A DNA stretch of 13,862 nucleotides from JAWWPG01 sp037719575 (GCA_037719575.1 JBBJMF010000076.1:1-13862); one strand, 5' to 3'. Counted from the stretch's first letter, positions 7,689-13,728 are shown. Program-made: numbers and translations. Notes: generated by a model not told the origin, from the sequence alone.

Positions 7689-8468
7689 GGCGGGTTGGGC
7701 GTACTCCAGTGCGACCGGACCGGCGTACCCGGGGATCCGCAGGCTCGCGGACGCGCGCACCGACCAGCCCAGGTTGTATGGCGGCGGGATGTAGTCGCGG
7801 TAGTTGTCGACCTCGGGCGAGGTCATCAACGCGTCGTACATCGGCGCCCGGCTGCCCACAGCGACGATGCGGTACGGCGGCGCGTAGGGCACACCCTGCA
7901 GCACCACCGTGTTGCCGACACACTTGATGCCGGTCGTCGAGATGATCCGGTTGCCCTGCAGGCTGATGCCTTCGGCGCCGCCCGACCACAGGGCGTTCGC
8001 GACGGCCTGGATGTCCTGCTGATGCACGATGAGCAGATTGGGGTCCGTGCCGGGGGGTACCTCCTGGTCCCGCGGCGCGTCGTCGAGGGTCACCACGATC
8101 CCGGGCCCGGTCAGACCGCTCAGGCCGGCCGGCGCCCCGATGGTGTCGATTCGTCTCTGGAGGACGTCGATCTGGCCGTTCTCGAGACTCTCCGCCAGCG
8201 CGTCGATCTGCTCCTGGAGGACCGCTGTCTGCCTCTGCTTGGCCTCCACCTTTGCCCGCTCGCTGCCGACGATCTGGATCAGGCTCGTGTTGCGGCCGCC
8301 GCGCAGGTCGGTGCCGCGCGCGTTGATCGCGCTGGTTGCCGCGAGCAGCCCGGCGCAGGTGAAGGCCAGCGGGGCAGCGAACCGCCACCCCCAAGAGCTG
8401 TTGGTGCGGCCCGGCCAGAGCAGCCGTCGCCACCACTCTCTTCGCTGGCGCCGCCCCTCGGAGCTCAC
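7680..8468 (-). CDS. DUF881 family membrane-anchored protein
   Basis: The 262-residue protein has an Arg/Trp-rich cytoplasmic N-terminus, a single membrane segment (about 28-46), a predicted coiled coil (about 64-108, rich in Glu/Gln/Lys/Leu heptads) and a DUF881 domain (about 111-257) with GLSGLTGPGIVVTLDD, HQQDIQAVANALW and GPVALEYA. The molecular function is unknown. DUF881 genes (YlxW/YlxX type) sit in division gene clusters of Bacillus, and their actinobacterial relatives sit beside crgA, so a role at the divisome or wall is inferred only from context. The GTG start at 8468 lies 6 bases after a TAGAGT -10, which would give a leaderless mRNA; no strong Shine-Dalgarno is seen. It is convergent with pknB and divergent from crgA. 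Confidence 0.9.
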   Translation of the reverse strand: MSSEGRRQRREWWRRLLWPGRTNSSWGWRFAAPLAFTCAGLLAATSAINARGTDLRGGRNTSLIQIVGSERAKVEAKQRQTAVLQEQIDALAESLENGQIDVLQRRIDTIGAPAGLSGLTGPGIVVTLDDAPRDQEVPPGTDPNLLIVHQQDIQAVANALWSGGAEGISLQGNRIISTTGIKCVGNTVVLQGVPYAPPYRIVAVGSRAPMYDALMTSPEVDNYRDYIPPPYNLGWSVRASASLRIPGYAGPVALEYAQPAAG

Positions 8469-8474
8469 CTGCCC

Positions 8475-8480
8475 ACTCTA
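8475..8480 (-). promoter_or_regulatory. -10 element of a leaderless promoter for the DUF881 gene
   Basis: On the minus strand TAGAGT (TANNNT) is followed by six bases and then the GTG start at 8468. This spacing places transcription start on the start codon, the usual geometry of leaderless actinobacterial genes. No convincing -35 is visible. It lies inside the 90-base divergent region shared with crgA. Confidence 0.45.
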
Positions 8481-8494
8481 CGGTGGCGGCACGA

Positions 8495-8524
8495 CTGACC
8501 CGCCGCACGCCCACGCGTTAGGGT
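8495..8524 (+). promoter_or_regulatory. putative sigma-A-type promoter of crgA
   Basis: CTGACC (8495-8500, close to TTGACN) and TAGGGT (8519-8524, TANNNT) are separated by 18 bases. Transcription would start near 8531, giving a leader of about 28 bases that contains the Shine-Dalgarno AGGAG (8549-8553), 5 bases before the crgA GTG. Confidence 0.45.
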
Positions 8525-8558
8525 AGGGGACGAATGCCGCCGGATCTCAGGAGTCGTC

Positions 8559-8810
8559 GTGCCGGAGTCGCGCCAACGCAAGAAGACTGACTACACCCCG
8601 CCAGCCGGGTCGAAGAAGACGGTCCGGGTGGGCTCGCGGCGCTGGGTTGCCCCGGCAATGGTGTTCTGCTGGATCTTCGGGTTGGTCTGGATCGTGGTCT
8701 ACTACCTGGCGCCCGACCTGAAGTACATGACCGACCTCGGCAACTGGAACCTCGTCATCGGGATGGTGTTCATCGCCGCCGGGTTCGTCTTGTCGACCCG
8801 ATGGGAGTAG
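8559..8810 (+). CDS. crgA: CrgA: small two-helix cell-division membrane protein
   Basis: The 83-residue protein matches the CrgA/UPF0233 layout: a basic N-terminus (PESRQRKK), membrane segment 1 (about 30-51), a short outside loop with the family signature LGNWN (60-64), membrane segment 2 (about 65-80) and a C-terminal STRWE. In Streptomyces CrgA controls septation and FtsZ ring turnover; in mycobacteria it binds FtsZ, FtsQ, FtsI, PbpA and Wag31 and recruits late division proteins. The GTG start at 8559 follows AGGAG at 8549-8553. The gene is monocistronic here, between the divergent DUF881 gene and the convergent rhomboid gene, in the same genomic neighbourhood as in other Actinobacteria. 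Confidence 0.96.
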   Translation: MPESRQRKKTDYTPPAGSKKTVRVGSRRWVAPAMVFCWIFGLVWIVVYYLAPDLKYMTDLGNWNLVIGMVFIAAGFVLSTRWE

Positions 8811-8817
8811 ATCTCGG

Positions 8818-8847
8818 GTGGGCCCGTTCCCTTCTGGGTTTGCCCAC
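8818..8847 (+). terminator. possible hairpin terminator after crgA
   Basis: GTGGGC (8818-8823) and GCCCAC (8842-8847) form a 6-bp stem beginning 7 bases after the crgA stop, with an inner CCC/GGG pairing possible in the 18-base loop. No T run follows, so this is a weak candidate. Confidence 0.3.
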
Positions 8848-8867
8848 TGGTACTTACATCGCTGTAG

Positions 8868-8899
8868 TTCTCCACAGAGGTTATCCCCAATGTGGACAA
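8868..8899. promoter_or_regulatory. cluster of three DnaA-box-like 9-mers
   Basis: TTCTCCACA (8868-8876, plus), TTATCCCCA (8881-8889, plus) and TGTGGACAA (8891-8899; minus-strand TTGTCCACA) lie within 32 bases. The third equals the actinobacterial DnaA consensus TTGTCCACA. The other two each differ from TTWTNCACA at one position. Boxes 2 and 3 face each other one base apart, making an imperfect 19-bp palindrome. The stretch is less GC-rich than its surroundings. It lies in the convergent gap between crgA and the rhomboid gene, so it is not in a promoter position. It could be a DnaA-binding or titration site. Confidence 0.45.
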
Positions 8900-8900
8900 C

Positions 8901-8915
8901 CTCCCGCGCGGGGAG
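8901..8915 (-). terminator. possible short hairpin after the rhomboid gene
   Basis: CTCCC (8901-8905) pairs with GGGAG (8911-8915) around a 5-base loop GCGCG, directly after the minus-strand rhomboid stop codon (8916-8918). No U-rich tail follows on the minus strand. Weak candidate. Confidence 0.3.
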
Positions 8916-9806
8916 TCAGGCGGTGAGTGACGCCGTCCGCAGCACCACGGCCACGACGCACGTCACCAAGACGACGGTGAGCACCACCCCGTGGACGATC
9001 GTGCGCTGCTGACGGGGCGCGTAGGCGTAGGCGGCGCCGATGGCGAAGCCCGCGAGCATGCCGCCGATGTGCGCCTGCCAGGCGATGTTGGCCACGGTGA
9101 ACGAGATGAACAGGTTGAGCACGAGCAGCACGACGAGCTGGGTGACGTCTCGGCGCTGGCGGAGCAGGACGACGAAGGCGGCCGCAAACAGGCCGAAGAC
9201 TGAGCCCGACGCTCCGAGCGCCGCCACGTGGGGCTCGGCGAGCAGGTACACCGCCACCGACCCCACCACGCCGGTGAGCAGGTAGAGCGCGAGGAAACGC
9301 CAGCGGCCGAGCTCGTACTCGAGGAACGACCCGAAGATCCAGAGCCCGATCATGTTCATCGCGATGTGCAGGATGTCGTAGTGGGTGAACGTCGACGTGA
9401 CGAGCTGCCAGTAGGAACCCTGCGCCACCCCCTCGAGGTTCAGCGCCGGCGCATAACCCGCGCTGGAGGGGATCTCGACGAGGCGCTTGCCGATGTCGCC
9501 GTTGAGCCCGTTCGTCGCATGGAGCAGCAGGAAGACCGCGACGTTGATCGCGATCAGCGTCATCGTCAGGACCGGGGAGTGACTGCCTACCCGGCCGCCG
9601 AACGACGTACGAGCCGTCGGGGTCTGGTCCCGGCCCTGCCTCAGGCACTCCGGACACTGGAACCCGACGGAGGCCTGGTTCATGCAGTCCGGGCAGATCG
9701 GTCGCCCACAGCGCTGACACGAGATGTAGGTCTCGCGGTCCGGGTGTCGGTAGCAGTGCGGGGTGGTGCTCGTGCCCGCGTCCGGCGGAGGTGACTTCGC
9801 GCTCAC
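8916..9806 (-). CDS. rhomboid family intramembrane serine protease with N-terminal zinc-finger region
   Basis: The 296-residue protein starts with a Cys/His-rich B-box-like region: Cys18, His21, Cys30, Cys33, Cys38, Cys41, Cys51 and Cys54, which can bind two zinc ions. A rhomboid domain follows (about 75-290) with six or seven membrane helices. The catalytic dyad is visible: Ser200 in GASG (198-201) and His246 in QAHIGGMLAG. The HxxxN motif (His147, Asn151) in the oxyanion region is also present. Rhomboids cut membrane-spanning helices; the substrate is unknown here. The GTG start at 9806 is supported by GAGG 7 bases upstream (9814-9817). It follows ppiA by 21 bases on the same strand, so the two are probably co-transcribed. 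This ppiA-rhomboid-crgA neighbourhood is conserved in Actinobacteria. Confidence 0.95.
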   Translation of the reverse strand: MSAKSPPPDAGTSTTPHCYRHPDRETYISCQRCGRPICPDCMNQASVGFQCPECLRQGRDQTPTARTSFGGRVGSHSPVLTMTLIAINVAVFLLLHATNGLNGDIGKRLVEIPSSAGYAPALNLEGVAQGSYWQLVTSTFTHYDILHIAMNMIGLWIFGSFLEYELGRWRFLALYLLTGVVGSVAVYLLAEPHVAALGASGSVFGLFAAAFVVLLRQRRDVTQLVVLLVLNLFISFTVANIAWQAHIGGMLAGFAIGAAYAYAPRQQRTIVHGVVLTVVLVTCVVAVVLRTASLTA

Positions 9807-9827
9807 GTCAGAACCTCGTAGGGGGAC

Positions 9828-10352
9828 TCAGCGTCGCTCGACCTCGACCCGGGAGATCACGACCGGGTCCGCAGGACGGTCGCCGCGACCGGTGCGGGTA
9901 CCGGCGATCTTGTCGACGACGCCGCGGCTGGGCTGGTCGGCCACCTCGCCGAAGATGGTGTGCTTACGGGTGAGATGGGGGGTCGGGCCGACCGTGATGA
10001 AGAACTGCGAGCCGTTGGTCCCGGGGCCCGAGTTCGCCATGGCCAGCAGGTACGGCCGGTCGAACGCGAGGTCCGGGTGGAACTCGTCCTTGAACGTGTA
10101 GCCGGGTCCGCCGCGCCCGTCCCCTCTGGGGCAGCCCCCTTGGATCATGAAGCCGGAGATGACCCGGTGGAAGGTGAGCCCGTCGTAGAACCGGTCGGTC
10201 GCGGCGGCTCCGGTCGTCGGGTCGGTCCACTCCTTCGTGCCCTCGGCCAGCCCCACGAAGTTCTCGACGGTCTTCGGGGCATGGTCGGGGAAGAGCTGGA
10301 TCACCACATCGCCGTGGTTGGTCTCGAGCGTGGCATAAAGCGTGTCGGCCAC
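9828..10352 (-). CDS. ppiA: cyclophilin-type peptidyl-prolyl cis-trans isomerase
   Basis: This 174-residue cytoplasmic protein covers a single cyclophilin domain. Active-site residues of the family are present: FHR (61-63, catalytic Arg63), FMIQGG with Gln71, MANSGPGTNGSQFF (105-118, with Asn107, Gln116 and Phe118) and HTIFGEV (131-137). The position of the human Trp121 that contacts cyclosporin is His here, as in many weakly cyclosporin-sensitive bacterial forms (aligned by eye). It catalyses proline isomerisation in protein folding. The GTG start at 10352 is chosen because AAGGTG (10358-10363) lies 5 bases upstream and the conserved ADTLYATLETNHGD start follows; an in-frame upstream ATG at 10454 would add 34 residues of non-family sequence. 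It has no signal peptide. It is first of the ppiA-rhomboid pair. Confidence 0.95.
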   Translation of the reverse strand: MADTLYATLETNHGDVVIQLFPDHAPKTVENFVGLAEGTKEWTDPTTGAAATDRFYDGLTFHRVISGFMIQGGCPRGDGRGGPGYTFKDEFHPDLAFDRPYLLAMANSGPGTNGSQFFITVGPTPHLTRKHTIFGEVADQPSRGVVDKIAGTRTGRGDRPADPVVISRVEVERR

Positions 10353-10519
10353 CAGGTCACCTTTTCGTCGGGGGCATGTCAGGTCGAGGCTCGCTCGGTG
10401 CGGAGCCGTCGTACTCGCGCTCGGCCTCGGCGTACGCCTATCCTTGCACGCCACTCAACCGGTTCAGCGACCTTCGACCGGACCTCAGCAGCAGGCGGAT
10501 GGGGCCGGCCGTGCCTTGG

Positions 10520-10525
10520 TAGGGT
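10520..10525 (+). promoter_or_regulatory. possible -10 element for the 10581 gene
   Basis: TAGGGT fits TANNNT and would give a leader of about 50 bases containing a 5-bp hairpin (GCACG 10543-10547 with CGTGC 10555-10559) and the Shine-Dalgarno at 10570. No -35 is recognisable. The rest of the 228-base divergent gap (10353-10580) shows no gene and no clear ppiA promoter. Confidence 0.3.
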
Positions 10526-10569
10526 GATCGCTTGCCGACCCGGCACGAAACGGCCGTGCGGGCGACCTT

Positions 10570-10575
10570 AGGAGG
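10570..10575 (+). promoter_or_regulatory. strong ribosome-binding site of the 10581 gene
   Basis: AGGAGG is a perfect Shine-Dalgarno core. GTG codons at 10581 (5-base spacing) and 10584 (8-base spacing) are both usable; the ATG at 10579 is in another frame with only 3 bases of spacing. This decides the frame but not between the two GTGs. Confidence 0.7.
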
Positions 10576-10580
10576 ACGAT

Positions 10581-11201
10581 GTGGTGGCACTCAGCAGGGC
10601 CAAGAGGCGGCTGGCGTCGGCAGGCAGTGATATCCGCGGTCGGGTCTCGCCGGTCACCGGTTCCGCGCGCGACTCGCTCGGGTCGGCTCTCGACGACACG
10701 CGGAGCCGGGTCGGTCCGGCGCTCGGCGACGCCCGCGAGAGGCTGGCCCCAGCCCTCGAGGAGGCGCGGGACAAGCTCGCCCCCGTGGCCCAGCAGGCCA
10801 TCGTCAGCAGCCGGCGGAAGGGTCGCCGGGCTGCCGTCAGGCTCGGCCTGGCCGAAGAACCGAAGCAGGGTCACAAGTTCCGCAACCTGCTGGCCCTGCT
10901 CGGGCTCAGCGGTGTCGGCTACTTCCTCTACCGGAAGTTCTACAGCGGTGCGCAGTCATGGTCCGAGCCGAGCACGGCCACGACGACGGGCGGCTCGCGC
11001 GGGACCTCGACCGGCATGCACACCGCCCCCGCTTCCGCCGCCCGTCCCCCCGGCGGCGGGTCCGACTCCACGCCGAAGCCGCACCGCAACACCGAGGCCG
11101 CTCCGACGGCGCCGTTGGCGTCGGAGGAGACGGTGGAGTCGCCCGAGCCCACCACCCCCGACAACCCACTCGAGGAGAAGCAGGTCGACAAGGAGAGCTG
11201 A
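10581..11201 (+). CDS. uncharacterised single-helix membrane protein with 11-residue repeats
   Basis: The 206-residue protein has three parts. Residues 21-75 are five consecutive 11-residue units (RVSPVTGSARD, SLGSALDDTRS, RVGPALGDARE, RLAPALEEARD, KLAPVAQQAIV), predicted to form an amphipathic hendecad helix. A basic patch (77-87) and a single membrane segment (about 101-117) follow. The C-terminal 85 residues are low-complexity, rich in Ser, Thr, Pro, Gly and Glu. No catalytic motif is visible. Its place beside ppiA resembles that of Streptomyces DUF5324-type proteins, a tentative positional comparison only. Start GTG 10581 or 10584 (see the ribosome-binding site). The basic region before the helix suggests the repeats are cytoplasmic and could lie along the inner face of the membrane; this is inference. 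Confidence 0.82.
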   Translation: MVALSRAKRRLASAGSDIRGRVSPVTGSARDSLGSALDDTRSRVGPALGDARERLAPALEEARDKLAPVAQQAIVSSRRKGRRAAVRLGLAEEPKQGHKFRNLLALLGLSGVGYFLYRKFYSGAQSWSEPSTATTTGGSRGTSTGMHTAPASAARPPGGGSDSTPKPHRNTEAAPTAPLASEETVESPEPTTPDNPLEEKQVDKES

Positions 11202-11240
11202 GCCGCCCCGTTGCTGGTTCGCGATGTCGGACGCGCGCCC

Positions 11241-12155
11241 ATGACGTCCGGGGTCGGGGCCTCCGACGACTGGCCTCGGCGGTCGGCTGTCCTGTGGGTG
11301 GAGCGGTCGCTCGGCCAGCGCACTCGCGTGGTGAGGTCCCGGCGTCTGCTCGGCGGCATCACCGCCGACATCTTCCGCCTCGACGTCTCCGCGGGAACCA
11401 CTACCGACCGGTCCGTCGTCCTGCGGTGCTGGCCGGCCGAGGCGGAGTGGGGTGGGGCGTGCGTCGTACGAGAGACAGCCGGGCTCGACGCGCTTGTCGG
11501 AAGCGGCCTGCCGGTGCCTCGGATGCTGGCAGCCGAGCCGACCGGGGAGGTGGCAGGCAATCCGTCGACGTTGACCACGTTCGTCGCCGGGAGCGTAGCC
11601 CTTGCACCGCCCCGGCTCGACGACTGGTTGGCTCGGCTGGCGGCGATGCTGGTGCGCATCCACCGCCTCCCGCCGGTTGACCTGCCGCCGTGCGAGGAGG
11701 GGACCAGTGCGGAGCGGCTCGAGCTGTCCTGGCTCCGCGACCCGGGACTGGCGGCCGAGGCTCGCGCGCTCGCTGCCGAGCGCCTGGATGACCGCCAGTC
11801 GTGCTTGTGTCACGGCGACTACCAGCACTTCAACGTGTTGTGGACCGCCTCGCGGATCTCCGGGGTCGTCGACTGGCCCGCGGCGGGCCGCGGGGTGCGC
11901 GGGCGCGACGTCGGACACTGTCGGTTGAACCTGGCCGTCCTGTACTCCGTGGCAGCCGCCGAGCGTTTCCTCAGCTTGTACGAGCGCGAGGTCGGCGGTT
12001 CGGTCGACCCGGTCGCGGACGTCCGCGAGCTCCTCGAGTTCGGGGACGGGTGGCTGGGCTTCATCCCGCGCCAGGTCGCCGGGCGCACCGCGCTCGATGT
12101 GCCAGGGATGACGTCGCGCGTCCGTGACCTGGTGGCTCTCGTGCTCTCGCGGTAG
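11241..12155 (+). CDS. APH-fold phosphotransferase (aminoglycoside phosphotransferase/choline kinase superfamily)
   Basis: The 304-residue protein has the protein-kinase-like APH fold. A Brenner-type catalytic motif HGDYQHFN (191-198, Asp193 catalytic, Asn198 metal-binding) is followed by VVDW (209-212, Asp211 metal-binding). A typical IHRLPP helix end occurs at 140-145. The N-lobe is short, and no clear glycine loop is visible. Family members phosphorylate small molecules such as aminoglycosides, choline, homoserine or sugars; the substrate here cannot be told from sequence, and resistance should not be assumed from a chromosomal housekeeping context. The start is uncertain: ATG 11241 is preferred, but an in-frame TTG at 11211 would add 10 residues; neither has a well-spaced Shine-Dalgarno. 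It follows the 10581 gene by 39 bases, so co-transcription is likely. Confidence 0.85.
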   Translation: MTSGVGASDDWPRRSAVLWVERSLGQRTRVVRSRRLLGGITADIFRLDVSAGTTTDRSVVLRCWPAEAEWGGACVVRETAGLDALVGSGLPVPRMLAAEPTGEVAGNPSTLTTFVAGSVALAPPRLDDWLARLAAMLVRIHRLPPVDLPPCEEGTSAERLELSWLRDPGLAAEARALAAERLDDRQSCLCHGDYQHFNVLWTASRISGVVDWPAAGRGVRGRDVGHCRLNLAVLYSVAAAERFLSLYEREVGGSVDPVADVRELLEFGDGWLGFIPRQVAGRTALDVPGMTSRVRDLVALVLSR

Positions 12156-12232
12156 GGGGTCGACCCGTCGTCCGTGCATCCGGTTCGATGCCTCGGGAAG
12201 TGCCGACACGATGTGCTGGCAGAATCGGCTGC

Positions 12233-12928
12233 ATGACGACTCCCCCCACCGTGTCGGTTCGCGGGGAGGCCACGATCGTGGTCGAGCCGGAGCTGGCCAC
12301 CCTGACCATCACGGTGCAGGCACAGGCCGGGGACCGTCGAGCCGCCATGGACGTGCTCAGTCGCCGCTCGCAGGCGGTGGCGGACCTCGTCACCCAGTTC
12401 GCCGCCGGCATCGAGCAGTCGGAGACATCACGCCTGCACGTCTACCCGGACCTGGACCACAAGAAGACCGAGAAGGTGCGCCGCTACATCGGGCGCACCT
12501 CGACGTCGCTGGTGGTGCACGACTTCGCCGTTCTCTCCGACCTCATCGTCGGCGCGGGCTCGATCGACCTGGTGTCGATCGACGGACCATGGTGGCGGCT
12601 GCGGCGTGACAGCGACGTCTACCGGCAAGCTCGGCTGGCCGCGGCGGCCGACGCGCTGACCCGCGCCCGTGACTACGCGGCCGCCTTCGGTGCGGAGCTG
12701 GTCGGCCTCGTCGAGATCGCCGACGAGGGGATGTCGCACCAGCACGAGCCGCCGAGGCCCATGGGCGAGTTCATGGCGCAGGCCGGCAGCCGCATGCACG
12801 ATCCGGAATCTGTGTCGTTCGACCTCCAGCCCGGGCGGCAGCAGGTCACGGGTCAGGTCGAGGCACGCTTCCTGCTCACCCAGCCCGACCTGACGTCCGT
12901 CGTACCCGCAGCGGGACCCTCGGCGTGA
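12233..12928 (+). CDS. SIMPL domain (DUF541) protein
   Basis: The 231-residue protein matches the SIMPL/DUF541 fold: it opens with TVSVRGEATIVVEPELATLTITVQ-like beta strands, has the central RRSQAVADLV helix, a YIGRTSTSLVVHDF strand pair, and the ARLAAAADALTRARDYAAAFGAELV helix with G-(x)-LV typical of the family. Function in bacteria is unclear; many relatives are periplasmic and tied to stress or outer-surface proteins. No signal peptide or membrane helix is present, so this one is predicted cytoplasmic. Start ATG 12233 is preferred over ATG 12188 because the fold begins right after it; 12188 would add 15 residues of unrelated sequence. CAGAAT at 12220-12225, 7 bases before the ATG, could be a leaderless-type -10. 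It converges with the next gene, 4 bases between stops. Confidence 0.85.
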   Translation: MTTPPTVSVRGEATIVVEPELATLTITVQAQAGDRRAAMDVLSRRSQAVADLVTQFAAGIEQSETSRLHVYPDLDHKKTEKVRRYIGRTSTSLVVHDFAVLSDLIVGAGSIDLVSIDGPWWRLRRDSDVYRQARLAAAADALTRARDYAAAFGAELVGLVEIADEGMSHQHEPPRPMGEFMAQAGSRMHDPESVSFDLQPGRQQVTGQVEARFLLTQPDLTSVVPAAGPSA

Positions 12929-12932
12929 CCCC

Positions 12933-13346
12933 TCAGCCGTCTTCGGCGATCGCTCCCCATCCGTGCCAGAACTCGACCTCGATGAGGGCGCTCACGCGCG
13001 GACGTGTGCGGTTGCGGTAGGGACCGCCGCCGTAGTGCTGGGAGAGCCGGTCGATGTCAGCCAGTTCGGTGTCGTCGCGCCATTCGGTGATGCGACCCTG
13101 GACGCTGACGTGCGTGTACCACTCGCCCTCCTTGAGCGCGGTGAGCGTCACCCGCGGGTCGTTTCGCATGTAGTCGTTCCGCTTGCGACCCGCGTCCATG
13201 TTGACGAGCACCCTCCCGTCGTCCTCGACGAGATACCACGTCGCGACCGAGACGGGTTGGCCATCGGGTCGTACGACGGCTATCACGGCCGGGTTCGCCT
13301 CAACGAGCAGCTCCTTGGCATGGTCGGACAGTGGGGCTCTTGGCAT
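12933..13346 (-). CDS. PPOX-class (pyridoxamine 5'-phosphate oxidase-like) F420/FMN split-barrel protein
   Basis: This 137-residue protein has the split-barrel flavin/deazaflavin-binding fold in its small single-domain form, close in length to M. tuberculosis Rv1155 (about 147). Visible features are VIAVVRPDGQPVSVATWY (strands 1-2), the RVLVNMDAGRKRNDYMRNDPRVTLTA region with Lys/Arg residues that contact the cofactor phosphate in relatives, and the VSVQGRITEW strand. Relatives bind F420 or FMN and reduce small molecules or remain uncharacterised; the cofactor cannot be assigned with certainty. The ATG start at 13346 has GGGAG 7 bases upstream (13354-13358), which overlaps the stop codon of the upstream DUF3817 gene, so translation is probably coupled. 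No signal peptide. Confidence 0.9.
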   Translation of the reverse strand: MPRAPLSDHAKELLVEANPAVIAVVRPDGQPVSVATWYLVEDDGRVLVNMDAGRKRNDYMRNDPRVTLTALKEGEWYTHVSVQGRITEWRDDTELADIDRLSQHYGGGPYRNRTRPRVSALIEVEFWHGWGAIAEDG

Positions 13347-13357
13347 CGTGGCACTCC

Positions 13358-13714
13358 CTAGCTGGCGGGGGTCGGGGTGGCTGTGAGCTCAGGGTGCTCG
13401 GCCCGGACCCGCTTCGTCGCGTTGTGCTCGCCGACGAAGCTCAGGAACGGAATGGTCCCGAGGACCAAGGTGACCACCGCGAACGACAGGGGGAAGCGAG
13501 CGCGCCGGGACAGGTCTGCGGCGAGCACCAGGAAGATCATGTAGAGGAAGCCGTGCATGACGCCCACGACCTGGGTGATGTCGGCACCGAACGTCTGCAG
13601 GGTCGACCCCTCGGTGAGGAGGTGCTTCAGCGGGACGCCGATGCAGATCAGCACGATCAGGAACACCCCGATGACGTTGGCCATCACTCGGTAACGCAGC
13701 AGAGCTCCTCTCAC
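13358..13714 (-). CDS. DUF3817 family small integral membrane protein
   Basis: The 118-residue protein has three membrane segments (about 11-28, 48-67 and 75-94) and the DUF3817 signatures LLRYRVMANVIGV (5-17), GVMHGFLYMIFL (51-62) with conserved His54, and TIPFLSFVGE (87-96). The function of the family is not known; members are widespread in Actinobacteria. The GTG start at 13714 is preferred because the conserved LLRYRVMA motif begins right after it and TAGCGT, a possible -10, lies 8 bases upstream on the minus strand (13723-13728), suggesting a leaderless or near-leaderless mRNA. An ATG at 13684 would cut into the conserved motif, and an upstream in-frame ATG at 13840 would run through the opposite-strand promoter. 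First gene of a pair with the PPOX gene, 11 bases downstream. Confidence 0.88.
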   Translation of the reverse strand: MRGALLRYRVMANVIGVFLIVLICIGVPLKHLLTEGSTLQTFGADITQVVGVMHGFLYMIFLVLAADLSRRARFPLSFAVVTLVLGTIPFLSFVGEHNATKRVRAEHPELTATPTPAS

Positions 13715-13722
13715 ACCACTCG

Positions 13723-13728
13723 ACGCTA
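13723..13728 (-). promoter_or_regulatory. possible -10 element for the DUF3817-PPOX pair
   Basis: Minus-strand TAGCGT (TANNNT) lies 8 bases before the GTG at 13714. No -35 is convincing. The DnaA-box-like site at 13782-13790 and the divergent SOS promoter lie upstream. Confidence 0.3.

Noticed and set aside
7405..8514. Alternative minus-strand frame of 369 codons overlapping the DUF881 gene and the pknB tail
   Set aside because: It is a different frame from the DUF881 protein, which has clear family motifs; the alternative is Arg/Gly/Pro-rich noise.
11241..12155. Aminoglycoside resistance gene
   Set aside because: Only the superfamily catalytic motifs are visible; there is no mobile context and no specific similarity to a known resistance enzyme that can be judged by eye.
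12157..12166. Perfect 10-bp palindrome GGGTCGACCC after the APH-fold gene
   Set aside because: Short, no loop, no partner sites and a common form in high-GC DNA; too little to call an operator or terminator.
12936..12947. Small hairpin GCCG-TCTT-CGGC at the SIMPL/PPOX convergence
   Set aside because: Only 4 bp of stem, lies inside PPOX coding sequence and has no T tract; not enough for a terminator call.
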